From: Ophioderma brevispina
Taxonomy: Eukaryota; Echinodermata; Ophiuroidea; Amphilepidida; Ophiodermatidae
Direction of reading: 5' to 3'
DNA length: 64,000 bases
Assembly (NCBI GenBank): GCA_023653785.1
Contig: JAMKCH010012638.1
Span: 1-64,000, forward strand
In this document: positions 36,200 through 49,071 of the stretch, in pieces
Numbering within the stretch: position 1 is the first letter of the stretch
How the letters are laid out: each line of letters begins with the position of its first letter
Notes under the pieces: model-generated
Told to the model about the DNA's origin: nothing
The model's database searches: none
Seen by the model: only the letters and a program-made list of their open reading frames with translations
Program-made: the position numbers and the translations under genes

Positions 36200-39175
36200 C
36201 TGCCACCAGTTGCCCGTGCATCTGGGCTACGAAAGTGGCGAGCAGTTGTCAAAACGCCAGTCTGTCCGTCAGTAACGCTTCTTGGATATACTATTCCCAC
36301 ATGGAACGGCTATCTTTCTCTTCAGACTGGTTTTAAATGAGTAGAACCATGTGCATTTTAGACCGGACTAGATTTCCTTTAAGAGAATTTAACATCTGGA
36401 TAGAAATCGTATCTCAGTTCTGCAAGTTGGTATCTTTAATAATCTTAGCCACTTGAAACTCTTGCGTTGCTTCATCACAACCAACTGGTGACGCTTTCTG
36501 CGGACGTGTTTCTTGGGCTTTCCGATATGATTGTATATTTAGATCAACCCACTGACAACATTTGCTGCGGGGACATTTCATGGGTTAGATCAATTAAACG
36601 AGCTCCATCTCGACGGGAATACCCTAACTTCATTGCCGGTTGGTCCTTCGACTATTCCTGAGCTGTTGGCCGAGATACTTTCTCTCACGGTATGACTTAA
36701 CAACGTTTACCCGTATCAGCATTTTCCGCATCTTACTTGGTTGAGGTATTTATATCTTCATCGTAATGCGCTTATCGCATTTGGGAAGGGCGCCTTTGAT
36801 GGTCTGGTGCGGCTTTGGATGCTACCCTTGAGAAAACAAACTGGCATCGTTGTCTGTGGGCGTCTTTGCTGGGAATTGGCAGGTTATGGGCGCTTAAACT
36901 CGTACAACAATTGGGGGGAACATCATGCCTTTGGGTATCTTTGATGATACGACACGTTCGAATGGGTAACGTTTAATGACAATAAACGAGCTTCATTGCC
37001 GGCCTGTTGGATATTCGAAGGCATGACTCGTTTGGAATGGATAATACTGTTTGACCATCAGGTGGCGGTTCTTGAGTAGGATTGTTATGCAATGAATGGT
37101 AAACCTAGAGGACTTTCGCTTTAATAACAACCAGATAACCCAATTGCCGCCAAGAGCGTTTGCTGGCTGACTAAGTTGCAAGATCTATCCTCCAAGAGCC
37201 ATATGGCTCAGCGCACTGCCAATGATGGATTTATTGGATTATTCGAATGAGTGTAACTTTTTCTTTTCTTCGAGATACAATTTCAGCTGCTTTACCAAAC
37301 GTATATTCAACATAATGCAATTTTCCTGACTTCTTATATCTTTGGTAACAATTTATTGGTATCCTTTTGCCTGTATGGAATATTTGACTGCGCTGACTAA
37401 CTCACACGACACTTTCACTAGAAAATATCTGTCTCGGATGTGCCCCGATTGCTGTCCCTTAAAACAACCTGCATGTCATGTATTCCTTAGACATTGGAGT
37501 AATAACGTAAATAAACCTGGGATGGATTTTCTTTGCCACCGCATATGAAATTTCTCAATATGTCCAACACAACTTTTTTCATTTGTGTCCTCAATAAGAA
37601 ATATGAACCAATCACGATTCTTATTTACAGATACTTGACATAAGTAGTAATAATATTAGATTTGAAATTTCTCTGCATTCGAGTTCTTTTGGGACTTGTC
37701 TTTGTTGTACTGAAACAACTTATTAATTACTGAACTACCATGGTAGTTTTAGAAGGAGTTTAGCGTGGTTGAAAGCTCTCATTTAGAAAATATTGGATAA
37801 GTGCCATAAAACCCCGATCGTTTGATGGTCTTAGTAGCCTCGAAGTTTCTTTCACTGGCTAACAACCGGCTGGCTAACCTAATCCATATACTTTTCCTCC
37901 TCTGGCTTGGTTGTTCTTAAAAGCCTCGACATCCACAAATAAAATCCAGAGGTTACAAATCGGTATTTTGACGTTTGCCCACAGCTGAAATATATCAATT
38001 AACGCAAATCTCCTCCAATCATAGATAGCGAACCTTTCTCACATTACGTAGAACTCCTGGATTTACGATTTAACCCTCTATTGTTATCACAAATTCATCA
38101 TTTTCTGCACTGGACCACTCGACACTGTAATTAGTAGAACAGAGTGCAACCTGCTGTTTTGCTAACCATCAAACTGCATTCCCTACACTCCTAACCAGTT
38201 TTATTTTGACCATTTAACGGATGTTTGTGATATTCTACTTTCACAATTCTATGTGGTTCCTGGGAATATTTTGCAATCGTTGTTGGCAATGGCTTGGGTC
38301 TTTTTCCTTCGATGCGTAGATAAGAAATCCAGAAATGTTCCATTCTTGCTAATTTTACATCTATCATTCTCAGATTTTTTGATGGGCGTGAATATGGTTT
38401 TGTTGGCAACGCTGATGTCTAGTACGATTTCAGGGGAGTGACTATCCGTTTCGTGAATATCGTGGCTGAGACCACATCGATACAAGATTTGTCTTGGAGT
38501 GGCTTGGTGCATTGGATTCACCATCAGTGTGTTTCCAGTCCGTACTCTCTGGAACTATTTCCGGTGTTTTCGAAGTTTCCGAAGTCTCTGTCGGTATCCC
38601 ACTGGTTAAGAGACCCGTGGTTATGTTCGAAGCTGAGTGTTTGAAAAATTTTTTAATTAAAAACAACGTCGAAATTGATATATGGAACAATATATTTAAT
38701 TAAATGATATTGGTACTGTCTTGCAGATAAATAACTGACTTCCACCTTCGTATAAATGAGCAGTCTACACTTTCCGAATATTTGACTTCTCATGTTACCG
38801 GCCATCAGTTGGGCGACTTTTCTCGATAATTATTTTTATCGGCTTAAATATAACTTGTTTTATTCTAGTTGCAATCCTATCCGTTCTAATTTTAAAGCTG
38901 CAAAAGAAACTGCGAAAAAAGCCGACGAGACCAAGAATGAAAAAGAGGAAATACGCATTGCTTTAAGATGTCGGCCATCGTGTTTACCGATTCTTGTACC
39001 CTTGGTTCCCCTTACAATAGTGTGCATTCTGTCAATCCGATGCATTGTCAACTTGTACTGTACTTTATGCTTGGACTGTTGGCTTTTGTCATCCCATTAT
39101 TCGCCATTATCCTTTTTTACACGTTCATAACGCTAATTCAAGAGAGGATAAATAATTACGATTGCAAAACGTAAT
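36200..39175 (+). pseudogene. Intronless relic of an LRR-containing rhodopsin-type GPCR (RXFP/GRL101-like)
   Basis: Broken gene for a receptor with an N-terminal leucine-rich-repeat ectodomain and seven membrane helices. An LRR N-cap-like piece (CQNASL, about 36,215) is followed by a ladder of about 24-residue LRRs in shifting frames. Examples are LDRNRISVLQVGIFNNLSHL (from 36,394), LHHNQLVTLSADVFLGLSDM, NPLTTFAAGTFHGLDQL, LHLDGNTLTSLPVG, LRYLYLHRNALIAFGKGAF (36,740) and NNQITQLPPRAFAG (about 37,125). The 7TM part starts near 38,255: VDKKSRNVPFLLILHLSFSD continuing FLMGVNMVLLAT (helix 2), then ISGVFEVSEVSV (helix 3). A Lys-rich third loop follows with AKKADETKNEKEE (38,905), then RMSAIVFTDSCT (helix 6) and LLAFVIPLFAIILFYTF (helix 7). 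Many frameshifts and stops show it is dead. Domains follow one another with no room for introns. Family placement comes from domain order; the exact ligand class is unknown. Confidence 0.8.
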
Positions 39176-40137
39176 ATTTATTTTTCTGAAAAGAACAGGA
39201 TTTCTAACGGTCATATATCACCTTCGGACAAGACTTTGCTTGGAATAAGGTGTGACCTTTAATTGGTCGTTGAATTAAGAGTTGGTCCAAATGAAAAGAA
39301 GGGTTATGAAGACGAGCTAAATATATGTTCGTGCGTGTATAATAATGTGAAGTACACAATTGGTTGACAGGGAAACGAGTTTATTTTGTGACGACCATGC
39401 ACTCACTACATTGAAGAACCTTAAAAAGTTAAATTCCACATTCCTTCTAAAGTGTATTTTCGGTGACTTAAGCACCCTTCTTTTTATTCCTGGTTCAGTA
39501 TATTTAACTAGAAAAGTTTGTTTCCCTCCCGAAATTTCAGTTTTTGATTCCTATTGCGGTTTTGTGTTATGAGCAAATGACAATGCTTGTATCACAGCCT
39601 TTCCCATAGGCCACTGTGCTGTAATTTTATGGCCTTTTACGGACAGAAAATACAAAATTACTTAAAGGTGCGATCTAATTTGCAGGTATGATTAGACACA
39701 CGTGCATTACTAAGGCTAACGGTTCAGATTATATCAAATCTTAACTTTTTTAGGTGCTTGTAGATCACAAATATATATAACAAATTTGGCTTACAGCGAA
39801 AATATGTCAAAAATATAACAAAATCATCTTTGTGGAACGTGTACATATAAGTGGACAGGGATTGTACAGGGGAAAAAATTGAATTGTTCAAATTGATTTA
39901 TTGAAAGACGTAGCAATTCATCGGACAACCCCTAAGGTTAAAGAAGCTAAAAAAAAGGTATAGCCTATAATTTTAGTACAATAGACACATAACAGTTCAA
40001 AATTCATCCTGGGGTAAACTTTACAGAATGGTCCGATTTTGTTCAAACTGGCTGTAAGTTGTTTGTTTGATTACACTAGATAAGAAAAAGAAGATTCTTT
40101 TGTTTGGCACTTCAATATGGAGTTCGGGCTGTATACC
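39176..40137. other. No recognised feature
   Basis: Directly downstream of the GPCR relic. No poly-A tract or terminal repeat was seen that would mark a retrocopy end. Confidence 0.4.
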
Positions 40138-41419
40138 TCTATAGATCCTATCATGGAAGAAAGAGATAAGAAGGAACAAAAACGACCCACTTCACGTTTG
40201 AACGATCTATCTGCCGCCCCATAATTGCAATTGTTATTCATATTCTCTCAAGTGGACCTTCTGAGGATAATCCTATTCAGATTTTCTCGCTCGAGAGAAT
40301 TCTCAGGTCGTGGTTGTTTCTTCATTGCGAATGTAAATACTCAAACATATGGCGGTTCCCATGGAAACCGATCAACACGTGGGTTCTTGGAACTACCGCT
40401 AGGGGTATCAAATTCAAATTAATCAAGTTCTAGTCCCACTGTGGGTACAAATTCAGTTATGATTGTGACTGGTTCAATGATACAAATAGGAAAAATTAAC
40501 CTAAACATATCAGCAAAATAACCCAAGTGTGTACTTTTTCTTGCAGTAGAACAAGTGTCATTTTTCTTGTATATTGGCTATTTTTAAATGTGTATCTTTT
40601 TCATATATTGAAAACATGTCCCGCAATGGGTATAATCTAACTGCAAATTACCTTCAATCTTCAATCAATTTTTATTTGTTTATCATAGAATAGGCCTACA
40701 GCAAAAACAATATGATAAATAATTATGTAAATAATGCAGTACAGTGAAAAATTGTGCATACAAGTAAAGACGTTTATAATACATTATAAGTGGAATTTCA
40801 AAAGAGAGTATATAACTGGGATAATACTAGTGGAAAATGTATTTAAAAAAGCACAGTAACCTTTCTTGGATATCATATTACTGCTGTGCCGTCAGGTGTA
40901 TATTTTCACTGAAAACTAGTATAATTTCACCAAAGTTGGTCCAATTAGGGGCGGGGTATATTTTAACTGAAAATTGGTTCCGTTAGGGGTCACTTTCAGA
41001 ACCCCTGAAACGAGCATGGGTGCCCAACGAAAATCCAAGACGGCCCCCCGGTTCAAATTTAGTCAAACTTTCATCCTTTATTTTCACACTGGGCAGTCTT
41101 GGTCAGTAAAGCTGAACGCATAACGATGTACATTAACTTCTTATATAACGAAAACAACAAAAAATACACACCGGAGACAGCCGGAACATATTGTAATATG
41201 CAATATACTTTTACACTTTTACGTGTTCGGACATAGAGTTTTCAAAATATTCTACAGTAGTGATTGCTCGCCAATCATCGATTGCGGCAGAGGGATTATG
41301 ATCAAAGGGTGGCTGTTGAATCCCTTTCTTTTGTGCGGGTGAATGGATAAACAGATTAAAATCGGATTGTGGGAGTCGATGTGGTTCCTTCTTATCTCTT
41401 TCTTCCATGATCCTATAGA
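40138..41419. repeat. Inverted pair of 36-40-bp copies sharing an ATG-GAAGAAAGAG start
   Basis: TCTATAGATCCTATCATGG then AAGAAAGAGATAAGAAGGAAC at 40,138-40,177 is repeated inverted at 41,384-41,419. Each copy, read in its own direction, opens with MEERDKKE: a 65-codon ORF on the minus strand (41,408-41,211) and a 22-codon one on the plus strand (from 40,153). Whether these are exons, element ends or chance is unknown. The DNA between shows no recognised gene. Confidence 0.55.
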
Positions 41420-41818
41420 CCCCCTTAATATTTTACATTATAATTTATATGTAACAAAAACATAGCCGATGCAATAAATCACGGAGAAGTCGGACATGTT
41501 TATTTATTGCATATCATTGTTTGTTCTATCCTGTCCTTGTATGTCTGTCGTGTATGTTTTTTGTCCCTATGTGATTATTAATATGTAAGTTTACTTGAAG
41601 AGATCATTGCACCCTTACGCTCTGCGTTTAGCAGTATCTTCATTCATTACTCATGCATTTACATAAATTAGTGTATATACTTTTGTCACTTATAGTGGTA
41701 ATAATATGATGCAGGTAGAACCTGAGAAGCGAGCGCTCAGATTCACTTTTATTCTGTCATATTGCCATAGAAAATGCACGCAAGAACTCCCTAAATTACC
41801 GTTTAAAAATCCCACATT

Positions 41819-41905
41819 CCCAAATCCAGCAGATCGTGTCCGGCCCCCTAGTTTAAGTCGTATTCTTTCGACTTCCTAGCCGAATAGTATGACAGCTTTG
41901 GTAAA
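41819..41905 (+). repeat. Left flank repeat of the minisatellite
   Basis: CCAAATCCAGCAGAT..GTCCGGCCCC, then TTCTTTC.ACTT and GACAGCT, is repeated in the same orientation on the other side of the array at 45,984. Confidence 0.65.
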
Positions 41906-42073
41906 AGAATAGGGACGGCGGGTCCCAATCGGTCGTCTTATGTATGTGATGGTTCTCGATCATTTCTGAAATGCACACTTTCAGTTTCGGTTTACATGCT
42001 CAACCTGAAAATGTAATTCTGAGTCAGCAATAACAATTAAAACAATGTAAAAAATAATTCCTATTAAACATGG

Positions 42074-45000
42074 TCATTGTCTCATACCCCAGGCATGTCC
42101 ATACCTCCAGGAGAACTCCCATACCTCCAGGACATGTCCCGTACCTCCACTCCAGGACAACTGTCCACATATCCTTCCCCAGTACAATGTCCCATACTCC
42201 AGACAATGTCCCATAACCCCATGCCAATGTCCCATACCTCCAGGACGACGTCCCATACCTCCAGGACAACGTCCCATATCCCCGGGACAATGTCCCATAA
42301 CCTCCAGGACGATGCCACATACCTCCAGGACAATGTCCCATATCCAGGAACAATGTCCCATACCTCAGGCAATGTCCCATACCCCGGACCAATGTACCAT
42401 ATACCTCCAAGACAATTTCCCATCCCCAAGACAATGTCCCATAATCCATACCTCCGGGACAATGTCCCATATCCCCAGGACAATGTTTCATATCCCCAAG
42501 ACAATTGTCTCCCCATGCCCCACGACATGTCCAATACCCCAGACAATGACCCATAACCCGGACAATGCCATACCCCATGGGGCAATGGCCCATAAACCCA
42601 TGACAAGGCCCATACCCCAGGACCAATGTCCATACTCCAGGCTAATATCCCATACCCCCCAGTGACAGTGTCCCATATCCCCGGGACAATGTCCCATACC
42701 TCCAGGACAGGTCCCATAACCTCCAGGACAATGTTCCCCATATCCAGGACACTGTCCCATACATCCAGGACCATGTCCCATACCCCAGGAAATGTCCCCT
42801 ACCTCCAAGACAATGTCCCATACCTCCAAGACATGTCCCATACCCTCCCGGGACAATGTCCCATATTCCCCAGGACAATGTTTCACATCCCCAGACAATG
42901 TCCCATATCCTCACGACAATGTCCAATACCCCCGGACAATGACTCCATACCTCCAGACAATGTCCCATACCTCCATGACATGTCCCCATATCCCCCGTCA
43001 ATGTCCCATACCTCCAGGACTACGTCCCATACCCCAGGACAATGTCCCATACCTCAGGAACAATGTCCCATCCCTCCAGGACAACGTCCCATATCCCCGG
43101 CAATGTTCCATACCCCCGGACAATGTCCCATACCTCCAGGAACAATTCCATATTCCAGGACATGTCCCATACTCATGGACCATGTCCATACCCACAGCAC
43201 AATTTCCCATACCTCCAAGACAATGTCCCTTACCCTCCAAGACATGTCCCATACCCTCCGGGACAATGTTCCATATCCCAGACAATGTTTCATATCCCCA
43301 ATACCAGGTCCCATATCCCCACGACAATGTCCATACCCCATGACAATGACCCCCTACCCATGCAATGTCCCATACCCCAGGCAGTGGCCCATAACCCAGG
43401 AAATGGCCCTACCCCAGGACAATGTCCATACTCCAGGAAAATTCCCCATACCCCCAGGACACGTCCCATATCCCGCGGGACATGTCCCATTATACTCCAG
43501 GACATGTCCCATAACCTCCAGGACCATCCTGTCCCATATTCCAGACAATGTTCCATACTTCAGGACAATGTTCCCTACCCCAGACAATGTCACATACCAC
43601 CAAGACAAGCCCCGATACCTCCAAGACAATGTCCCCATACTCCGGGCCTGTCCCATATCCCCAGGACCAATGTTTCACATCCCCAAGACAATTCCCCATA
43701 TCCCAACAATGGATCCCAATATCCCCAGGACAATGACCCATGCCCCAGGAACAATGTCCCAACCCCAGGCAATTCCCATATCCCGGACAATGTCTTATAC
43801 CCCAAGAATGTCCCATACCCCAGGACATGTCCCACACCCCAGGGCAAGGCCCATACCCCGGACAAAGGCCCATACCCCAGGACATGTCCCCCATATACTC
43901 AGGAGAATATCCAATACCCCAGGACAATGTCCCATTACCCCATAACAATGTTCCATACCCCAGGACACTGTCCCATACCTCCGTACAATGTCCCATACCC
44001 CCATGACGATGTCCCATACCTCCAGGACGATGTCCCCTACTTCCAGACAATGTCCCATCATCCCCGGACAATGTCCCATCCCCAGGGCAATGGCCATACC
44101 CAGGACCTTTCCCATACCCCAGCCCAATGTCCCATACTCCAGGAGAATATCCCATACCCCAGGACATGTCCCATACCCCAGAACAATGTCCTACACCTCC
44201 CCAGGACAATGTTCCCCATATCGCCAGGACAATGTCCCATAATTCCAGGACAATGCCATACTTCAGGACAATGTCACATACCCCAGACATGTCCCATAAC
44301 CTCCAGACCCTGTCCCCATACCTCCAATACATGTTGCCATATCCTCCGGACAATGTCCCATATCCCCATGACAATGTTTCATATCCCCAGACAATGTCCC
44401 ATATCCTCACGACAGATGTCCAATACCCCAGGCATTACCCATTCCCCAGGACAATGTCCCATACCCCCCAGACACTGTCCCATACCCCATGACATGTCTT
44501 ATACCCGGGACAATGTCCCATACCCCATACAATGTCCCATACCCCAGGGCAATGCCCTACCGGACAATAGACCATACCCACCAGGACAATGTCCCCCATA
44601 ACTCCATGGACTAGCCCATAACCCCAGGACAATGTCCCCATACCCCAGAACAATGATTCCATACTCCAGGACACTGTCCCATACCTCCGGACAAGGTCCC
44701 ATACCTCCATGACGATGTCCCATACCTCCGGACGATGTCCCCCATCTCCAGGACAAGCCCATATCCCCGGACATGTCCCATACCCCAGGAAATGTCCCAT
44801 ATCCTCGATGGACATGTCCCTACCTCCAGGACAATTTCACATACCCCGAACATGGCCCCATCCCCCCCCATGACAATGTCCCGTACACGGATAACGTCCC
44901 ATACCCCAGGACAATTCTCTCTAACGCCTCCAGGCCAATGTCCCATACCTCCAGAACATGTCCATACCCCCAGGAAATGTCCCATAATACCCAGGACAAA

Positions 45001-45790
45001 GTGTCCCATACCTCGAGGACAATGTCCCATACCTTCAGGACAATGTCCCCATATCCCCAGAACAAGTCCCATACCCCAGGACAATGTCCATACCCAGGAC
45101 AAATTTCCATACCCCAGGACAATGTCCATACTCCAGGACAATGTCCCCATATCCCCAGGACAATGTCCGCATATCCCCAGGAAAAATGTCCCATACCCAA
45201 GGACAATGCCCCTCCCCGGGCAAAGGCCCATACCCAGGACAAGATCCCATACCCCGGACAATGGTCCCATACTCCAGGAGAATATCCTACCCCAGACACT
45301 TTCCCTACCCCAGAACAATGTTCCATACCTCCGGACAATGTCCCCATAACCTCCGGACAATGTCCATACCTCCAGGACGATGTCCCATACCTCCAGGACG
45401 ATGTCCCATTCCCCAGGACAGTGTCCCATACCCCTAGGACAATGTCCCCTACCTCCAGGACAATGTCCCATATCCCAGAACACTGTCCCCCATACCCAGG
45501 ACAATGTCCCATACCCTACCCCAGGGCAATTTTTCTATACCTCCAGGCCAATGTCCCATGCCCCAGGACAATGTCCAGACACCCCCGCCCACCGAGGACA
45601 AAGTTCCATACTCCAGGACAATGCCATCCCCAGAACAATGTCCATACCCCAGGACAACGTCCCATACCCCAGGGACACAATGTCCCATACTCCAGGACAA
45701 TGTCCCAATACCCCAGGAACAGGTCCCATACCCAGGGACAAATCTTGTACCCAGGACAAGTCCATAACCCAGGGCAACGTACTGTGTTAT
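42074..45790 (+). repeat. 3.7-kb minisatellite, 20-21-bp palindromic unit
   Basis: About 180 tandem copies of a unit like CAGGACAATGTCCCATACCC, with frequent 1-2-bp length variants (CTC versus CCC spacers, GGACATGTCC variants). The core GGGACAATGTCCC is a 6+1+6 palindrome. Long open frames on both strands (up to 519 codons) are an artefact of low stop density and encode only Pro/Ser/His- or Gly/Trp-rich repeats. No start context, domain or non-repeat coding flank supports a protein. Confidence 0.95.
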
Positions 45791-45983
45791 ATCTATCACG
45801 TTCGCAGAAATCTGTAACCTGATCCCTCCAAGTTTCAGCCTGTGTGACTTAATGTCCCAGATATTGTGTTCACAAAAAGTGTCAATGAAAATCAAGAAAA
45901 TAGGCAATTTGCTAATTAATTTTGCAAATTAGGTACTAGAATGCATATATACTGTTGTAAATCGAATAAGTTTTGAGAAATGC

Positions 45984-46065
45984 CACCAAATCCAGCAGAT
46001 AGGTCCGGCCCCAATAAGTAGTGGATGATTCTTTCTACTTGAGACAGCTGTCATCAAAAAAATGT
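45984..46065 (+). repeat. Right flank repeat of the minisatellite
   Basis: Diverged direct copy of 41,819-41,905 (CCAAATCCAGCAGAT, GGTCCGGCCCC, GATTCTTTCTACTT, GACAGCTGTCAT). The pair brackets the minisatellite. Confidence 0.65.
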
Positions 46066-46599
46066 TTGTGCCGTAATCCTAGTTTAAGTGTTAAACAATG
46101 AAACTCTAAAATTAGGATTCTTGGCCGCCCTCCCTGAAGAAATACGAATTTAAAAGGGCGCCATCTATTAGTGAAATTTATTATTATTTTATTTTAAAAT
46201 ATTTATTATCGTATTAATTAAGTCAGCATGAATTTTTAAATATCAGCACACATTATCATAGGTTTAATGTTAGAAAAAAAAAAAAAATTTAAAAAAAGTT
46301 CATAAAAAATGAATTTGCGAGATAACAAAATATAAACAGAATGGCGAATTTAAAAAATTAAATTGTTGAATATCGGACTATAAATGAAAACTTCAATCTA
46401 ACAAATTTTAAAGATGGCGCGCCCTGTCGGTACCCGTCGATTAATAATCCGTAGTAGTTAAGGTAGAACGAAAAGGGGGAATCAAATGAGGGTCGGTACT
46501 TTTTAAACCTGTCAGACTATAGCTTTTCATAGCTGTCAATATGTACATACGCGTTTGTCTATAAAAGCTTTGCTTCGCGATCGCCTTAATTATACTTTA
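46066..46599. other. No recognised feature
   Basis: AT-rich, with an A run at 46,275-46,288. Confidence 0.4.
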
Positions 46600-46702
46600 C
46601 TTATTATTATTCGTTTATTGGCTATATATTTAGCTTTTGTAATGCTAGGTATTGTATTTTGCTTCTGTGATGAATAAAATTTGATTGATTGATTGATTGA
46701 AC
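46600..46702 (+). mobile_element. LINE 3'-end fragment with (TTGA)n tail
   Basis: TATTTAGCTTTTGTAATGC then GTGATGAATAAAATTTGATT followed by GATTGATTGATTGA. A short tail of tetranucleotide repeats after AATAAA is typical of CR1/L2-type LINE 3' ends. No coding part is attached. Confidence 0.5.
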
Positions 46703-47009
46703 CAAATTTTCGGTTCCTCTACTATTAGACAAACCATATTGACACCTCTTTACCACCCTTTACCATACCTTATCCCCGCTGCCCTAAAACTATTATTTTA
46801 CACTACTTTGATTTTGGTAAACTTTTGATATGTTGTTCTTTAAGGGTTTTTTTTAATACAATTTTGAAGAAATGTATGGTGTTGCTATTAATTTGGGTTA
46901 ATTCACTATTTGTCGTTATTTGACCGGCCTACTGAGAAAACTCAGTTTCAAGAATAATATTATGTCAACTCAGCGAATTTAGATGGAAAGTTCATTCCAT
47001 TTTAATAAC

Positions 47010-47840
47010 TCTTTATATTACAATACAATATGATTCACATAAAAATATCTTTTAGTACTATACAATTTAAAAAAGTTAATTGAGAGATAAAATAAAATCA
47101 ACATTTTAAAATGAGTATTAAGTTCCTTCAAATATCCCACAGTTTCGTCCATTGTAACATACGCATCGTGCCAGGCATTGGTTGGGGTTCCAATCTCAGC
47201 ACGAGAGAGGGTGCGAACTAACCTATTTTCGAGAATTTGAAGAAATTTACTAAGTTCATTAGAGCAGCTTGAACAAACTGGAGTGTAATAGTTAACATCT
47301 GGCTTGACGAGATAATTAGCAAGCAAAATGAGTGTCACGAGGAAGGCAGTGTTTTACACGATTAATAACATGCACTACAGCTTTTTGGAAATAGTGACAG
47401 AAAACGAATTTAGGTACTCAAGTCATGACTTTAAGAAGACAAACGTCAATGTAATTGAACTGATCGACTCTTTCAACACTATCGTTTCATTACATTTGGT
47501 TGTTATGTAATCAAATTTCTCAACGTTTTGACGAGTGCTGAGCATATTACATTTATTTTCTGCACATTAAGTGCACAATAAGATTTTCATCAAACCAGTG
47601 AGCAATTTTAGTTAAGTTTGGTTAGAAATCTTGAAAGGGAATTGCTGAATTGTTAAATGTATATAGAAGTACCGAGTGAAGTGTCATCAGCGTCTATAAA
47701 TATATTTACAGTCAACACTACTTGGTAAACTACTACGAATACAAGTGGGCCAAGTATAGATCCTTGTGGAATACTAATATTTATAGATTCGAAATCAGAG
47801 AGTAAAAAACAATACCAGAAGTCCGTTCATTAAATAAAAA
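47010..47840 (-). pseudogene. CR1-like LINE RT fragment, minus strand
   Basis: Minus-strand reading gives an RT motif, PQGSILGPLVFVVVYQVVL, with an ADDTSLGTSIY box (about 47,670-47,790). A broken ALNVQKINVICSA stretch follows, then the C-terminal open frame containing YYTPVCSSCSNELSKFLQIL and ENRLVRTLSRAEIGTPTNAW (47,160-47,290). This is the usual order for LINE RT palm to thumb. Stops and frameshifts separate the parts. Confidence 0.65.
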
Positions 47841-48240
47841 CACCACCAATTGACGAGTTATGGGATTCCTAGAATTAATAGCAAAATGTCCGGATGATAT
47901 CACACCAACGCAAATACGCATGCGTATATGAATGAGTTTGAATGCTAAAATTTCGAAAATGAAGGTGAACAAGTGCTTGAAACTAGGCGAAGGTAATATT
48001 TCACATGAAAATAATGGAACAGAAATGTAGAGGAACATCAACGGAACAAAATAAGTGAGATTCCATGCCGAAATTTATGGGAAAAGGTGGAGTTTTGGGT
48101 TGTAATGTTGCCGTCTGCCGCGGTCTTCCTGATAACAATATCGCCGTTTTGGAATTTGGGACGCATGCGTGCAGCATACTTGTGTTCGTGTGATCATGTC
48201 ATCTGGGCATTTCTGCTTTGAATTCTGGAAATCCGGTAAA
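47841..48240. other. No recognised feature
   Basis: May contain more decayed LINE sequence upstream of the minus-strand RT fragment. Confidence 0.35.
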
Positions 48241-48309
48241 AAGGTTAATTTAACCTACTACCATTAATACCATATAGTTGAAAGTTGTTTTAACAACTTT
48301 CAACTATAT
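48241..48309. repeat. Two adjacent short perfect palindromes
   Basis: AGGTTAATTTAACCT (15 bp) is followed by ATATAGTTGAAAGTTG / CAACTTTCAACTATAT with a 6-base loop. Cruciform-prone, with no flanking element recognised. Confidence 0.8.
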
Positions 48310-49071
48310 ATAGAGGATGACTAACATAGTAACAGTCTAAGAAAAATAAGCTAAGCAATTTTCCGACTATCATTAAATATTAAATGAGTTGAGTTATTAC
48401 GATAAAATATCTTTTCAAATAAACTAAGCAAGTTTTTGACTTAAAATCTGTTACAATGTGATTTAGCAAGGTGATAAGACCCTATCATGTGATTCTAAGG
48501 GTATGGTGCCAAACCGTGCCATCATATTGTCCATAAGCAGTGGCACTTTTCCCGATACTCAACTTGATCACCATGGTAACAGCGATAGCTATATCTTCAA
48601 CTTCAATTTGAAGTGGGTAGTTGCGCCATTATGGTTTGGAAATATATATATATCCGAATATATATATATATATATATGCGAATTAATAATATACTCATGG
48701 CGATTAAAATCGGAACGGGCATGATAGCTCATGATGCAGCAAACAAGTAATAACAAGCTTACAATTGAGCGTTCTGATGTGTTAGTATTGTACATTCCAT
48801 CCTTTACAAATCGGCATCAAAGATACCATTTTCCCAAATTCGTGTATTTCTGACAATATCTTCTGGCAAATTTGTCTAAAATTTCATTCGAATTACGATA
48901 ATTTCTGCTCCACACAGTGAAACAGGTATTCAGGTATTATCAGCGTTCTGACTGTAGTGACCATGAGCATATTAACAGTGACGTAGCCAGGTGGAGGCAG
49001 AGTCGGGAAGACTGCCCCCTCTGAAAAGAAAAATTGAAGGGAAATCGGGAAGTAAAAGACTGATATTCGTG
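48310..49071. other. 3' side of the SLC15-like gene
   Basis: Would hold its 3' UTR. An AT microsatellite lies at 48,645-48,677. No clear polyadenylation signal identified. Confidence 0.4.

Noticed and set aside
42024..45907. Very long open frames on both strands (up to 519 codons) in the 42-45.9-kb region
   Set aside because: They are translations of the 20-21-bp minisatellite. Pro/His/Ser- or Gly/Trp-rich low complexity appears in all frames, and no domain or non-repeat coding flank is present.
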